Below are positions 16,884 to 24,808 of a DNA stretch of 64,000 nucleotides, piece after piece (positions within the stretch are counted from its first letter, which is position 1; each line of letters starts with the position of its first letter). The stretch comes from DATAYA01 sp963754235 (GTDB lineage Bacteria; Pseudomonadota; Alphaproteobacteria; Acetobacterales; Acetobacteraceae). The notes below the pieces were generated by a model. The model saw only the letters and a program-made list of their open reading frames with translations, ran no database searches and was not told where the DNA came from. The translations under genes were made by a program, and so were the position numbers. The stretch spans positions 62,001 to 126,000 of the forward strand of contig CAVWFK010000032.1 in assembly GCA_963754235.1 (NCBI GenBank). The letters are read 5' to 3'.

Positions 16884-17556
16884 ATGACCGGCGAAAACGA
16901 GGTCGAGCGTACCGGTGAAATTCGCGAAAAGCTGGTCGCGCGCAAGCAGGAATGGGCGCGCGAAGGCCGGCTGCTGACCGGCGAGACCGCCGATCCGGCG
17001 CAACAGCGCCTGCCGCCCGGCCAGCGGCAGGTGAAGGACTGGCCGGTGCTCGACCTCGGCGTGCAGCCGAACGTGACGGCGGAAAAATTCCGGCTCGACT
17101 TGGACGGGCTGGTGCGGCATCCGCTCAGCCTGACGCTCGATGACGTTCATGGCGCTGCCGCAGAGCGAGAGTGTGTCGGACATCCACTGCGTCACCCAGT
17201 GGTCGCGCTACGACAACCGCTGGAAGGGTGTGGCCGCACGCGCCCTGCTGGAGCGGGCGCAGCCGCTGCCCGAGGCGCGGCACGTCATCTTCCATTCCCA
17301 TGACGGCTACACGACCAACGTGCGGCTCGATCAGTTCGACGCACCCGACGTATTCCTGGTCCACACCTGGAACGGCAAGCCGATCGAGCGCCAGCACGGC
17401 GGCCCGGTGCGGGTGCTGATCCCGCGCCTCTATCTCTGGAAATCCGCCAAATGGGTGCGCCGGATCGAGCTGGCGGCCGACGATCGCCCCGGCTTCTGGG
17501 AAATCCGCGGCTACCACAACAACGCCGATCCGTGGACCGAGGAACGCTATTCCTGA
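16884..17556 (+). CDS. Sulfite oxidase-like molybdopterin oxidoreductase, frameshifted
   Basis: This cytoplasmic-type oxidoreductase of the sulfite oxidase/YuiH group has no signal peptide. It begins MTGENEVERTGEIREKLVAR, then LPPGQRQVKDWPVLDLG and FRLDLDGLVRHPLSLTLDD. The molybdenum-binding Cys is in SVSDIHCVTQWSRYDNRW, followed by HDGYTTNVRLDQF and HGGPVRVLIPRLYLWKSAKW. An extra G at 17145 splits the gene between LTLDD and FMALPQSES; removing it gives 223 residues, the family length. The substrate is unknown. It overlaps the convergent UDG gene by 10 bp. Confidence 0.85.
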
Positions 17557-18221
17557 GCCGCGCCGATGCGGCGCATCACCGCCGTCACCACCGCCTCGAA
17601 CATCGCCGCTGTCAGCCGCCCGGTATTCGTGTTGTAGCGCGACACGTGATAGCTGTCGGCGAGCAGCAGCCCATCCGGCAGCGCATGGATCGCGCCATGC
17701 CGGAACGGGGTCGCCGCCAGCCGCAGCCCGCGCGCGCGCAGCACCGCGGCATGGGCGAGCACGCCAAGTGCCAGGATCGCGCGCAGCCGCGGCATCGCCG
17801 CGATCTCGGCCGCAAGAAAGCGATTGCAGGTGCGCGCCTCGCTCGGCTGCGGCAGGTTCGCGGGGGGCACGCATCGCACCGCGTTGACGATCCGGCAGCC
17901 GCGCAGCACCAGACCGTCTGCGGGATCGGCGTCGTAGCTTCCCTCCGCGAGCGCCGCGCCGAGCAGCGTGCCATAGAGCAGCAGCCCGGCATGATCGCCG
18001 GTGAACGGCCGCCCGGTGCGGTTGGCCCCGCGCAGGCCGGGTGCCAGGCCCACGATCAGCAGTGCCGCGTCGCGCGGCCCGAACCCCGCCACCGGCGCGT
18101 TGTGCCACGCCGGATTGGCGGCCCGGTTGGCGGCCCGGTAGGCCACCAGACGCGGGCAGAGCGGGCAGTCCCGTCCCGGCTCGACCAGTGCCGGCTCGAC
18201 CTCTGCCCAGGCGTCTGGCAT
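17547..18221 (-). CDS. Uracil-DNA glycosylase, family 5 (UDGb)
   Basis: This is a 224-residue DNA repair enzyme that removes uracil and related deaminated bases. CPLCPRLVAYR supplies the first Fe-S cysteines; motif A is GLAPGLRGANRTGRPFTGD, which lacks the catalytic Asp/Asn of other families as expected for family 5, and C-terminal motif B is SYHVSRYNTNTGRLT. A further Cys pair is in NAVRCVPPANLPQPSEARTC. Start 18221 (MPDAWAEVEP) is 4 bp from the end of the upstream aminotransferase gene, so it is probably the last gene of a three-gene operon. Confidence 0.9.
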   Translation of the reverse strand: MPDAWAEVEPALVEPGRDCPLCPRLVAYRAANRAANPAWHNAPVAGFGPRDAALLIVGLAPGLRGANRTGRPFTGDHAGLLLYGTLLGAALAEGSYDADPADGLVLRGCRIVNAVRCVPPANLPQPSEARTCNRFLAAEIAAMPRLRAILALGVLAHAAVLRARGLRLAATPFRHGAIHALPDGLLLADSYHVSRYNTNTGRLTAAMFEAVVTAVMRRIGAAQE

Positions 18222-18225
18222 CGGC

Positions 18226-19383
18226 TTAGCCGAGTGCCGTGAGCAGCGCGTCGCAGACCCGCCCGGCATCCGCCTCGGCCAGATCGGGATGGATCGGCAG
18301 CGCCAGGATGCGATCGGCGACCGCCTCCGAGACCGGCAGCGCCGCCCCGTCATGGTGGCCGCGATAGGCGGGCTGGCGATGCAGCGGCTTCGGGTAATAG
18401 ATCGCACTCGGCACGCCCTGCGCGCGCAGCGACGTCTGCACCGCGGCGCGCTGTGCGGCGTCGCGCAGCAGGATCGCGTAGATCGCCCAGGCGCTGCTGC
18501 TGTCGGGCACCCGCGCCGGCACCGCGACCCGGTTGCCGAGCCGCCGGTCGTAGAATGCCGCGATGCGCGCGCGTGCGGCGAGATCGTCGGCGAACACGTC
18601 AAGTTTCGATAGCAGCACGGCTGCCTGCAAGGTATCGAGCCGGCCGTTCATGCCGGTGCGCAGCACCTCGTAGCGGGTCTCGCCCTCGCCGTGCGTGCGC
18701 AGGCTGCGATAGAGTGCCGCGCTCTCGGCGCTCTCGGTCAGCAGCGCGCCGCCATCGCCATAGGCGCCGAGCGGCTTCGACGGAAAGAAGCTCAGCGCCG
18801 TCGCGTCGCCCATAGTGCCGAGCGGGCGGCCGCGCAGGGTGGCGCCGAAACTCTGCGCACAATCGTCGATCACGAACAGCTCTTCGGGTGCGGCGATCGC
18901 CGCCAGGGCGGGCCAGTCGGCGGGCTGGCCGAACAGATCGACGCCGATCAATGCCCGCGGCCGCAGCCGGTCCGCATCGCGCACGTTTCGGATGCGGCGC
19001 GCGAGGCTGGCCGGGTCGATCTGGAAAGTGTGAGGGTCGATGTCGCAAAAGACCGGCGTCGCTCCGATCACCAGCACCGCTTCGGCCGTCGCGGTATAGG
19101 TGAAGGCGGGCAGGAACACGGCATCGCCCGCGCCGACACCTTCCGCCATCAATGCGATCTGGATCGCATCCGTCCCCGAGCTGACCGCGACGCAATGCGA
19201 AGCCCTGCACCAAGCGGCGAGCCGCGCCTCCAGCTCGGCGACCTCGGGGCCGAGGATGAACTGGCAATGCGCCAGCACCGCCGCGATGCGCGCGTGCAGC
19301 GCGGGCGCGATGCGCGCCTGCTGCGCCTTGAGGTCGAGGAAGGGGATCGGGGTCATCGCGGCCTTCTCAGGCGCCGGACTCAT
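18226..19383 (-). CDS. DegT/DnrJ/EryC1/StrS family sugar aminotransferase
   Basis: This is a 385-residue PLP enzyme that transaminates nucleotide-linked keto-sugars. SSGTDAIQIALMA binds PLP phosphate, FVIDDCAQSFGA holds the Asp over the ring, and the Schiff-base Lys is in SFFPSKPLGAYGDGG. GMNGRLDTLQAAVL is also typical. Start 19383 overlaps the stop of the upstream dehydratase gene (ATGA), supporting coupling and a joint pathway: 4,6-dehydration of UDP-GlcNAc followed by amination. This would feed surface polysaccharide or glycoprotein sugars. Confidence 0.93.
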   Translation of the reverse strand: MSPAPEKAAMTPIPFLDLKAQQARIAPALHARIAAVLAHCQFILGPEVAELEARLAAWCRASHCVAVSSGTDAIQIALMAEGVGAGDAVFLPAFTYTATAEAVLVIGATPVFCDIDPHTFQIDPASLARRIRNVRDADRLRPRALIGVDLFGQPADWPALAAIAAPEELFVIDDCAQSFGATLRGRPLGTMGDATALSFFPSKPLGAYGDGGALLTESAESAALYRSLRTHGEGETRYEVLRTGMNGRLDTLQAAVLLSKLDVFADDLAARARIAAFYDRRLGNRVAVPARVPDSSSAWAIYAILLRDAAQRAAVQTSLRAQGVPSAIYYPKPLHRQPAYRGHHDGAALPVSEAVADRILALPIHPDLAEADAGRVCDALLTALG

Positions 19384-21296
19384 GCGCCGGACGCGGCGAG
19401 GCGCGCGCCGCCGGCGTTGTGGGAGAACTCGGGCACCACACGGCCAAGCTGCGCGAGTGCGAGCCGGGTCTGTCCGCCGCGGCAGCTCGCGGCGATCTCG
19501 TCGATCGCGCGGGCGACGATCGCGAGGTCGGCGGTGCGCGGGGCCGCCATCAGCAGACCGGGATGGCCGGTCGGCACCGGCGGCTCGCTGCCGTGGAACA
19601 GTTCTTCGAACAGCTTCTCGCCCGGACGCAGGCCGGTGAAGGCGATCGGCACGTCGCGGTCGGGGCGAAGCCCGGCAAGCCGGATCATCTGCCGCGCCAG
19701 ATCGACGATGCGCACCGGGCGGCCCATGTCGAGCACGAAGATGCCGCCCTCCGGCTTGTGCGGCGGAGCCTCGGAGGTGCCGACGACGCTCGCTTGCAGC
19801 ACCAGCCCCACCGCCTCCTGCACCGTCATGAAATAGCGCTGCATGTCGGGATGGGTGACCGTCAGCGGCCCGCCGCGCTCAAGCTGGCGGCGGAACAGCG
19901 GGACGACCGAACCGGTGCTGCCAAGCACGTTGCCGAATCGGACCGTCACGCATCGCATTCCACCGGCGGCGCCGAGGGCCGCGATGTCGAGCGCCTGGCA
20001 ATACATCTCGGCCAACCGCTTGGACGCACCCATCAGGCTGGACGGGTTCACCGCCTTGTCGGTGGAAATCAACACCATCGCCTGCGCGCCGGCGGCGCGC
20101 GCGGCGTCGGCGACGTGGCGGGTGCCGGCGGCGTTGGTCAGCAGGCCCTCGAGCGGGTTCGCCTCCACCATCGGCACGTGCTTCAGCGCCGCGGCGTGGA
20201 ACACCAGCTCGGGCCGCATCTCGGCGCACAGCGCGTGCAGTCGAGCGGCATCGCGCACGTCGGCGATCACCGCTCGGCGCGGCACCGCGGAATGGCTCTC
20301 GGCGAGTTCAAGGTCGATCTGCCAGAGCGCGTATTCGCCGTTGTCGAGCAGCGCCAGCGAAGCCGGCCCGAGCCCCGCGACCTGCCGCGCCAGCTCCGCG
20401 CCGATGGTGCCGCCGGCGCCGGTCACCAGCACGCGCCGCCCCTGCACCAGCCGCGCCATCCCGGCGCGGTCCAGCGGCACTTGCGGGCGGTTGAGCAAAT
20501 CCTCGATCGCGACCGGACGCAGCTCGACGCCGCCCGATGCGGCGGCGGCCGGGTCGAGCCGGGTCGGCGGGCGGGCGCGGCGCACCTGGATGCCGCGCGC
20601 CTCGGCGGTCTCCAGCAGTCGCGACAGCGCCTCGCCGGAGAGGTCGGGGTCGGTGACGACGAGCGCGGCCGGCGCGCGGCCTTCGGCGCGCAGCCGGTCG
20701 AGCGTCAGCCCCGCTTCGTCGAGGCCGCCCAGGATCGGGTGGCCGTGGATGCGCCGTCCGGTCTGCCGCGAGCCGAGCGAGATCAGGCCGAGCACGCGGA
20801 ACCCGGCGCCGCGGTCCTGCGCGGTCGCACGCAGAAACAGATCGGCCGCCTCATCGGCGCCGACCAGCACCACCGGATAGGGGCCGGCGGGCGCATCGGC
20901 GGAGCTCCGCCGGCCGTGGCTGAGCCGGTACAGCACCCGCGGCGTGCCGAGCAGCAGCGCGAGGGTCAGCGCGTGGATGATCGGGAAAGTGGGGGTGGCG
21001 GCCGGCGTGCCGGCGGCGGCCATCAGCAGCGCCAGCAGGGCGGCGGCAAGCACGCTGCTGCCGGCGACCGCGAGCAGGTCGCTTATGCCGGCGAAGCGCC
21101 AGTATTGCAGCGGGAGGCGGAACGGCAGGCCGGCGATCAGCAGGCTCGCGGCACCATCGGCGAGCAGCCGCAGGGGATGGAACGGGTCGGCGGCGGGGGC
21201 CGCGATCCAGCGTGCCAGCGGCACCGCGGCCGCGGCCAGCGCGCCGTCGAGTGCGATGTTGAGCAGGATGCGGTTGACCGAGCGCTGCGACGGCAT
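19380..21296 (-). CDS. Membrane-bound UDP-sugar 4,6-dehydratase (CapD/WbpM/PglF type)
   Basis: This is a 638-residue polysaccharide biosynthesis protein. About four N-terminal membrane helices (residues 10-115) are followed by a first Rossmann-like domain and a catalytic SDR domain. The NAD motif is VTGAGGTIGAELARQ near residue 288, with ALLDNGEYALWQIDLEL and FHAAALKHVPMVE. The catalytic region is STDKAVNPSSLMGASKRLAE, where Met replaces the usual Tyr of YxxxK as in the FlaA1/WbpM group. The C-terminus has GLRPGEKLFEELFHG. It is the first gene of the operon with the aminotransferase and UDG. Confidence 0.93.
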   Translation of the reverse strand: MPSQRSVNRILLNIALDGALAAAAVPLARWIAAPAADPFHPLRLLADGAASLLIAGLPFRLPLQYWRFAGISDLLAVAGSSVLAAALLALLMAAAGTPAATPTFPIIHALTLALLLGTPRVLYRLSHGRRSSADAPAGPYPVVLVGADEAADLFLRATAQDRGAGFRVLGLISLGSRQTGRRIHGHPILGGLDEAGLTLDRLRAEGRAPAALVVTDPDLSGEALSRLLETAEARGIQVRRARPPTRLDPAAAASGGVELRPVAIEDLLNRPQVPLDRAGMARLVQGRRVLVTGAGGTIGAELARQVAGLGPASLALLDNGEYALWQIDLELAESHSAVPRRAVIADVRDAARLHALCAEMRPELVFHAAALKHVPMVEANPLEGLLTNAAGTRHVADAARAAGAQAMVLISTDKAVNPSSLMGASKRLAEMYCQALDIAALGAAGGMRCVTVRFGNVLGSTGSVVPLFRRQLERGGPLTVTHPDMQRYFMTVQEAVGLVLQASVVGTSEAPPHKPEGGIFVLDMGRPVRIVDLARQMIRLAGLRPDRDVPIAFTGLRPGEKLFEELFHGSEPPVPTGHPGLLMAAPRTADLAIVARAIDEIAASCRGGQTRLALAQLGRVVPEFSHNAGGARLAASGA

Positions 21297-21384
21297 CGCG
21301 CCGGGCTAGCGCCGCGACCGCGCGCTGTCCAGCGTGGCGGCGGCTTGCGGGGCGGCTGTGGCGCGGTTATGGAAGCGGCGTTGC

Positions 21385-21696
21385 GTCCGCGTAGCTCAGC
21401 CGGATAGAGCACAGGATTCCTGGTTGCTGCAATTGGGCGCCGCGCGCGGAAACCGCGCGGCGGATCCGCTCAAAGTCGGGGAACGCCCAGGCGCGCGGCT
21501 CGCGCCGGCCGATCCCGAGCCAAGCCGGGGAAACCCCCGGACGGTGTAGAGACTGGACGGGCGGCGCCTGTCGGCCGGACGGCCTATGGCGAAGGGACAG
21601 TCCAGACCACGAACGCCCCGTGCTGCGGGGCGGCGGCGGAAGCCGAAGTGGTATTGAATCCTGGGGCCGTGGGTTCGAATCCCGCCGCGGACGCCA
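21385..21696 (+). tRNA. tRNA-Arg(CCU), interrupted by a group I intron
   Basis: Exon 1 is 21385-21421 and exon 2 is 21657-21696; spliced, they form a 77-nt tRNA with encoded CCA. The acceptor stem pairs GTCCGCG with CGCGGAC and the D stem pairs GCTC with GAGC. The anticodon stem is CAGGA/TCCTG with loop TT-CCT-AA, and the T arm is GTGGG-TTCGAAT-CCCGC. The anticodon CCU reads AGG (Arg). The interruption lies between anticodon base 36 and A37. All stems are visible directly. An integrase gene begins 172 bp downstream, so the 3' half is the likely attachment site of the island. Confidence 0.95.
21422..21656 (+). other. Group I self-splicing intron in tRNA-Arg(CCU)
   Basis: This 235-nt intron starts right after the T of the CCT anticodon and ends in the obligatory terminal G before AATCCTGG. 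P1 can be drawn directly: exon/intron CCT|GGTT pairs with AATTGGG (21431-21437), and the exon U forms the U.G wobble that defines the 5' splice site. A conserved-core-like R segment (GTGTAGAGACTGGACGGG, 21544-21561) and downstream S partner (CAGTC, 21598-21602) allow P7. Group I introns at this exact position of tRNA-Arg(CCU) are established in Agrobacterium and relatives. There is no homing endonuclease frame inside. Subgroup IC3 is likely but unproven. Confidence 0.92.
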
Positions 21697-21868
21697 CGAC
21701 GTTGCGCATCCGCGTGCGCCCGCGTCCCAAAACCCCAGCAATAACGCGATTCTCGGCGAACACACTGTGCTTGACCGTGCGCGGCCGTGCGCGTATATCC
21801 CATTTTCGTTTGTGGGATGGCGCGCTGGTTCGCCGTCCCGAAGCAGATTGTGGGTTCGGAAAACAGAT

Positions 21869-23149
21869 ATGGCACGCGAAACGAAAAAGCTCTCCCCGGC
21901 CGAGGTGGCGAAGCTGGTCAGGGCGAAGGAACCCGGCCTCTTCGGCGATGGCGCAGGGTTGGCGCTTCGCATCGGGCGCGGCGGCGCTGCGAGCTGGGTG
22001 TTGCGCTACATGCGGCAAGGCAAGGCTCACGAAATGGGCCTCGGCGCGATCCACACCTTCGGGCTGGCCGAGGCGCGCGAGCGCGCACTGCGCTACCGGC
22101 AAGAGCTGCACGACGGCATCGACCCGGTGGCGGCCCGGCGTGAAGCCCGGAAGGCCGCCACGCCATTGGTCACGTTCCGTCAGGTGGCGGAGATGTACAT
22201 CGCCGCGCACGCCCCGACATGGAAGAACGCAGCGCATCGCCGGCAATGGTCGCAAACCTTAGACGACTACGTGCTGCCGGTGATCGGCGGGAAGGGTATC
22301 GCGGCGATCGACACCGGCGACGTCATGCAGGTGATCGAGCCGCTATGGCACGTCAAGCCTGAAACCGCCTCGCGGACGCGGGGGCGGATCGAGACGGTGC
22401 TCGACTATGCCGCGGCGCGCCAATGGAGGCAGGGCGCGAATCCGGCCGCGTGGCGCGGACACTTGGCGAACCTGCTCCCCGCGCCGCACAAGGTGGCTTC
22501 GGTGCAGCATCACCCCGCGATGCCGTGGCAGGACCTGCCCGCCTTCATGGCCGCCCTGGCCGAGCGGCAGGGCATGGCAGCGAAGGCGTTGGCCTTCCTG
22601 ATCCTGACGGGCGCCCGCAGCGCCGAGGCGCGGGGCGCGACGTGGGGCGAGCTGGACCTTGGCGCCGGCATCTGGACCATTCCGGCGTCACGCATGAAGG
22701 GCGCGCGCGAACACCGCGTGCCCCTCGCCGAGCCGGCGCTGGCCCTATTACGCTCGATCCGGCTGCCCGAGGCGGAGCCGGGTGCGCTGGTGTTCCCAGG
22801 CGCGTCGGGGCGCAAGCCGATCTCCGACGTGGCGCTGGCCAAGCTGCTCCCCGCCGATGCGACGTGTCACGGGTTCCGATCAGCCTTTCGCACTTGGGCA
22901 GGCGAGACGACCGGCTACCCGCGCGAGGTGATCGAGATGGCGCTGGCGCACCGCCTCGGCGACGCGGTCGAGCAGGCATATGCGAGGGGCGATTTGTTCC
23001 AGAAGCGGCGCCGGCTGATGGCGGATTGGGCCGAGTTCTGCTCGCGCCCGATGCCGAGCGCGGGCGAGGTGGTGACGCTTGCGGCCGGGCGCGCAGGCGA
23101 TCGCGTGAACGTGAGTAGGAATGTGCGTGGCACGCAACTTGTGCGTTAA
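21869..23149 (+). CDS. int: Tyrosine-type site-specific integrase (DUF4102/P4-like)
   Basis: This is a 426-residue integrase. The N-terminal arm-binding DUF4102 domain runs to about residue 95 (LFGDGAGLALRIGRGG, WVLRYMRQGKAHEMGLG). A core-binding domain follows, then the catalytic domain with Arg in LTGARSAEARG, HGFRSAFRTWA (H-x-x-R), the second His in EMALAHRLGD and the nucleophilic Tyr in EQAYARGD. ATG 21869 (MARETKKLSPAEV) matches the family start; the frame also runs open through the tRNA exon. It lies 172 bp past tRNA-Arg and is oriented away from it. It is the left marker of the island. A second integrase tail remains at 42434. Confidence 0.96.
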   Translation: MARETKKLSPAEVAKLVRAKEPGLFGDGAGLALRIGRGGAASWVLRYMRQGKAHEMGLGAIHTFGLAEARERALRYRQELHDGIDPVAARREARKAATPLVTFRQVAEMYIAAHAPTWKNAAHRRQWSQTLDDYVLPVIGGKGIAAIDTGDVMQVIEPLWHVKPETASRTRGRIETVLDYAAARQWRQGANPAAWRGHLANLLPAPHKVASVQHHPAMPWQDLPAFMAALAERQGMAAKALAFLILTGARSAEARGATWGELDLGAGIWTIPASRMKGAREHRVPLAEPALALLRSIRLPEAEPGALVFPGASGRKPISDVALAKLLPADATCHGFRSAFRTWAGETTGYPREVIEMALAHRLGDAVEQAYARGDLFQKRRRLMADWAEFCSRPMPSAGEVVTLAAGRAGDRVNVSRNVRGTQLVR

Positions 23150-23171
23150 TTTCCGGTTGCTGACCGGCCAG

Positions 23172-23251
23172 CCGCTACCCAGCCTGCTCGCATGCGATAG
23201 CGCAGCGGACCCGCCGCTGCCCAGCCTGCTCGCATGCGATAGCGCAGCGGA
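23172..23251 (+). repeat. 38-bp direct repeat between int and the excisionase-like gene
   Basis: Two 38-bp copies (CCGCTACCCAGCCTGCTCGC onward, 23172-23209, and CCGCTGCCC onward, 23214-23251) differ at one position. Each contains the self-complementary CGCATGCG and a TGCG/CGCA dyad. The placement between int and a small DNA-binding protein suggests arm-type integrase or Xis sites, which is inference only. Confidence 0.7.
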
Positions 23252-23258
23252 GTGTTCG

Positions 23259-23582
23259 ATGACCAACCGAAACAGTATGTTGGCGGCGGCCGCCAAGTCG
23301 GCGGATGACTTTGCTGCCGTGCCGGCCATCCGTCCCGCCTTCTGCAGCATTGATACTTGGAAACTGCTCAGTGGCATGTCCCGGCGCGTCACCTATGCCG
23401 AGATCGCAAACGGGCATTTGAGGGCCATCAAGCGCGGCAGCTCGACGTTGATCGATTGCGAGGCCGGATTGGAATGGTTGCGATCCCTGCCGCTGGCGAA
23501 GATCAGGCCGGAGCCGCCTCGCAAGGCCGCCGGCAACCCTCGGAAGCGGCCCGCCCCGGAGGCCGTAGCAGCCGGAGATTAG
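23259..23582 (+). CDS. Small DNA-binding protein, excisionase-like
   Basis: This 107-residue protein starts with ATG 23259 (RBS GGAG). Residues 28-72 (IDTWKLLSGMSRRVTYAEIANGHLRAIKRGSSTLI, here summarised by its key MSRRVTYAEIANG turn) resemble the short winged-helix/MerR-like fold of AlpA-type excisionases. The tail is Pro/Arg-rich. Its position next to int and the 38-bp repeats fits a directionality factor. The function is inferred from fold pattern and location. Confidence 0.5.
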   Translation: MTNRNSMLAAAAKSADDFAAVPAIRPAFCSIDTWKLLSGMSRRVTYAEIANGHLRAIKRGSSTLIDCEAGLEWLRSLPLAKIRPEPPRKAAGNPRKRPAPEAVAAGD

Positions 23583-23728
23583 AGCCCCCCTAACCAGGAC
23601 GCGGTTGGCGCGCGCCAAAGGAAGGGGAGCCCTCAGGCAATCGTTTGACGGCAACAGCAACCGTCATCCGATAGCACCGCTGGGACCCCTCCGCAAGCGC
23701 CCGTCGCGTCTAACCCAGGACGCCGCGA
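23583..23728. other. Short gap before the replication module, no gene recognised
   Basis: About 145 bp with no convincing frame or motif. It may carry the promoter of the operon that starts at 23729. Confidence 0.35.
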
Positions 23729-23938
23729 ATGCCGAGATGGCACACGCCCAACCCCTGTTACCGCCGGCCCGGAGCCGGCCTTTCACCTGGCCGCACCGCC
23801 GCGATCCGCAACCTGATCGAGGCGCATGTCGCCCGCACCGGCACCGAGCCGTCCGACGCCGAATTGGCCGCCATGTGCGCCATCTCGATCGACCGCGTCC
23901 GGCGGCATCGCGCCAAGCTCGAAGGGCGCCGGCCATGA
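23729..23938 (+). CDS. Small helix-turn-helix protein
   Basis: This 69-residue basic protein has a helix-turn-helix pattern at residues 42-66 (SDAELAAMCAISIDRVRRHRA), similar to sigma-region or LuxR-type helices. Its stop overlaps the next start (ATGA at 23935), placing it first in a chain of overlapping island genes. It may be a regulator of the primase module. No family name can be given with confidence. Confidence 0.5.
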   Translation: MPRWHTPNPCYRRPGAGLSPGRTAAIRNLIEAHVARTGTEPSDAELAAMCAISIDRVRRHRAKLEGRRP

Positions 23939-24153
23939 GCGCCCGCCTCCCCAACCACGCGGCGCGCGAGCTCGCCTACTGGGCTGCGGCCGCCGGCTGG
24001 CGCTGGGAACGGCTCGGCTCCGGGCACCTCCGCTTCGTCCATCCGAACGCGAAACGTTCAGTGCTCATGAGCGCCAGCAGCAGCGACTGGCGCGCCGACC
24101 GCAACGCCCGCCAGCAGATGAAGCGGGCATTGGCAGAAGGCGCCCAGTCATGA
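23935..24153 (+). CDS. HicA-like double-stranded RNA-binding fold protein
   Basis: This is a 72-residue protein with the HicA pattern: a short helix, then GWRWERLGSGHLRFVHPNAK, where Gly-x-Gly-His-x-x-Phe/Trp corresponds to the catalytic His region of HicA mRNA interferases. VLMSASSSDWRADRNARQQM follows in place of the usual PxHxxxxIxxxTLRxI end. No HicB antitoxin is beside it, so it may be a phage accessory protein rather than an active toxin. It is translationally coupled to both neighbours. Confidence 0.55.
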   Translation: MSARLPNHAARELAYWAAAAGWRWERLGSGHLRFVHPNAKRSVLMSASSSDWRADRNARQQMKRALAEGAQS

Positions 24154-24518
24154 GCGCGTCGCAGAGCGACGGTCCCGTACCAGCGCGAAGCGCTGCGCCG
24201 CCCTTCTTTGTCTCGGACTTCGTCTCGGTGCAGCGGGCCACACTACGCGGCTTCGTTACCGTCTCGCAGCCATCCGGCATGATCATCCACGACGTGTCGT
24301 TGCATCAGAAAAACAACAGCACGTGGGCCGCGCCACCATCCAAGCCGATGATTAATCGCGATGGCGTCGTGCTTCGAGACGACAACGGCAAGATTCGCTA
24401 CGCGTCGATTGTCGAGTTCGCATCGAAGAAACTTCGCGACCGCTGGTCAGACGCCGTCGTTGATGCCGTGAAGGCCGCATTTCCGACCGCATTCTCGGAT
24501 GCGGAGGTCAGGCGATGA
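24150..24518 (+). CDS. Conserved phage/island protein next to primase
   Basis: This is a 122-residue protein of unknown function with VQRATLRGFVTVSQPSGMII, WAAPPSKPMINRDG and a C-terminal KLRDRWSDAVVDAVKAAFP helix. Proteins with this outline (a beta-rich front ending in a Leu-x-Asp-Arg-Trp helix, SpoVG-like) often lie beside primase genes on alphaproteobacterial islands. It overlaps the genes on both sides by ATGA junctions. Confidence 0.6.
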   Translation: MSASQSDGPVPARSAAPPFFVSDFVSVQRATLRGFVTVSQPSGMIIHDVSLHQKNNSTWAAPPSKPMINRDGVVLRDDNGKIRYASIVEFASKKLRDRWSDAVVDAVKAAFPTAFSDAEVRR

Positions 24519-24808
24519 GCGACGTCGCCGGGACCCGTGAGACATTGGGCAACGTGATCGCCCGGTGCCCCTACCGATCCCTGCTCGGCTCCGGCGGCAA
24601 TGCCGACGAGATGTTGGGCAGGGTGCGAAGCGTGATTGCGGTCCTCGGCGGTGACCCTGAACCCCTGAGCGAGACGATGCTGCGCGATGCCATCGCATGC
24701 ATCCGGGCAGGGGACGTCGTGCTGCTGATCTCCGATCAGCCTCGCCTGCGCGACTATGCGAAGCGCGAAATCCTCGGCATGGCCGCACCGGCCGAAGGGC
24801 GGGCATGA
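24515..24808 (+). CDS. Hypothetical island protein
   Basis: This is a 97-residue acidic protein, MSDVAGTRETLGNVIARCPY onward, with a helical C-terminal half containing DVVLLISDQPRLRDYAKREIL. I recognise no family. It overlaps the upstream gene and the primase gene by ATGA junctions, so it is co-translated with the replication module. Confidence 0.6.
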   Translation: MSDVAGTRETLGNVIARCPYRSLLGSGGNADEMLGRVRSVIAVLGGDPEPLSETMLRDAIACIRAGDVVLLISDQPRLRDYAKREILGMAAPAEGRA

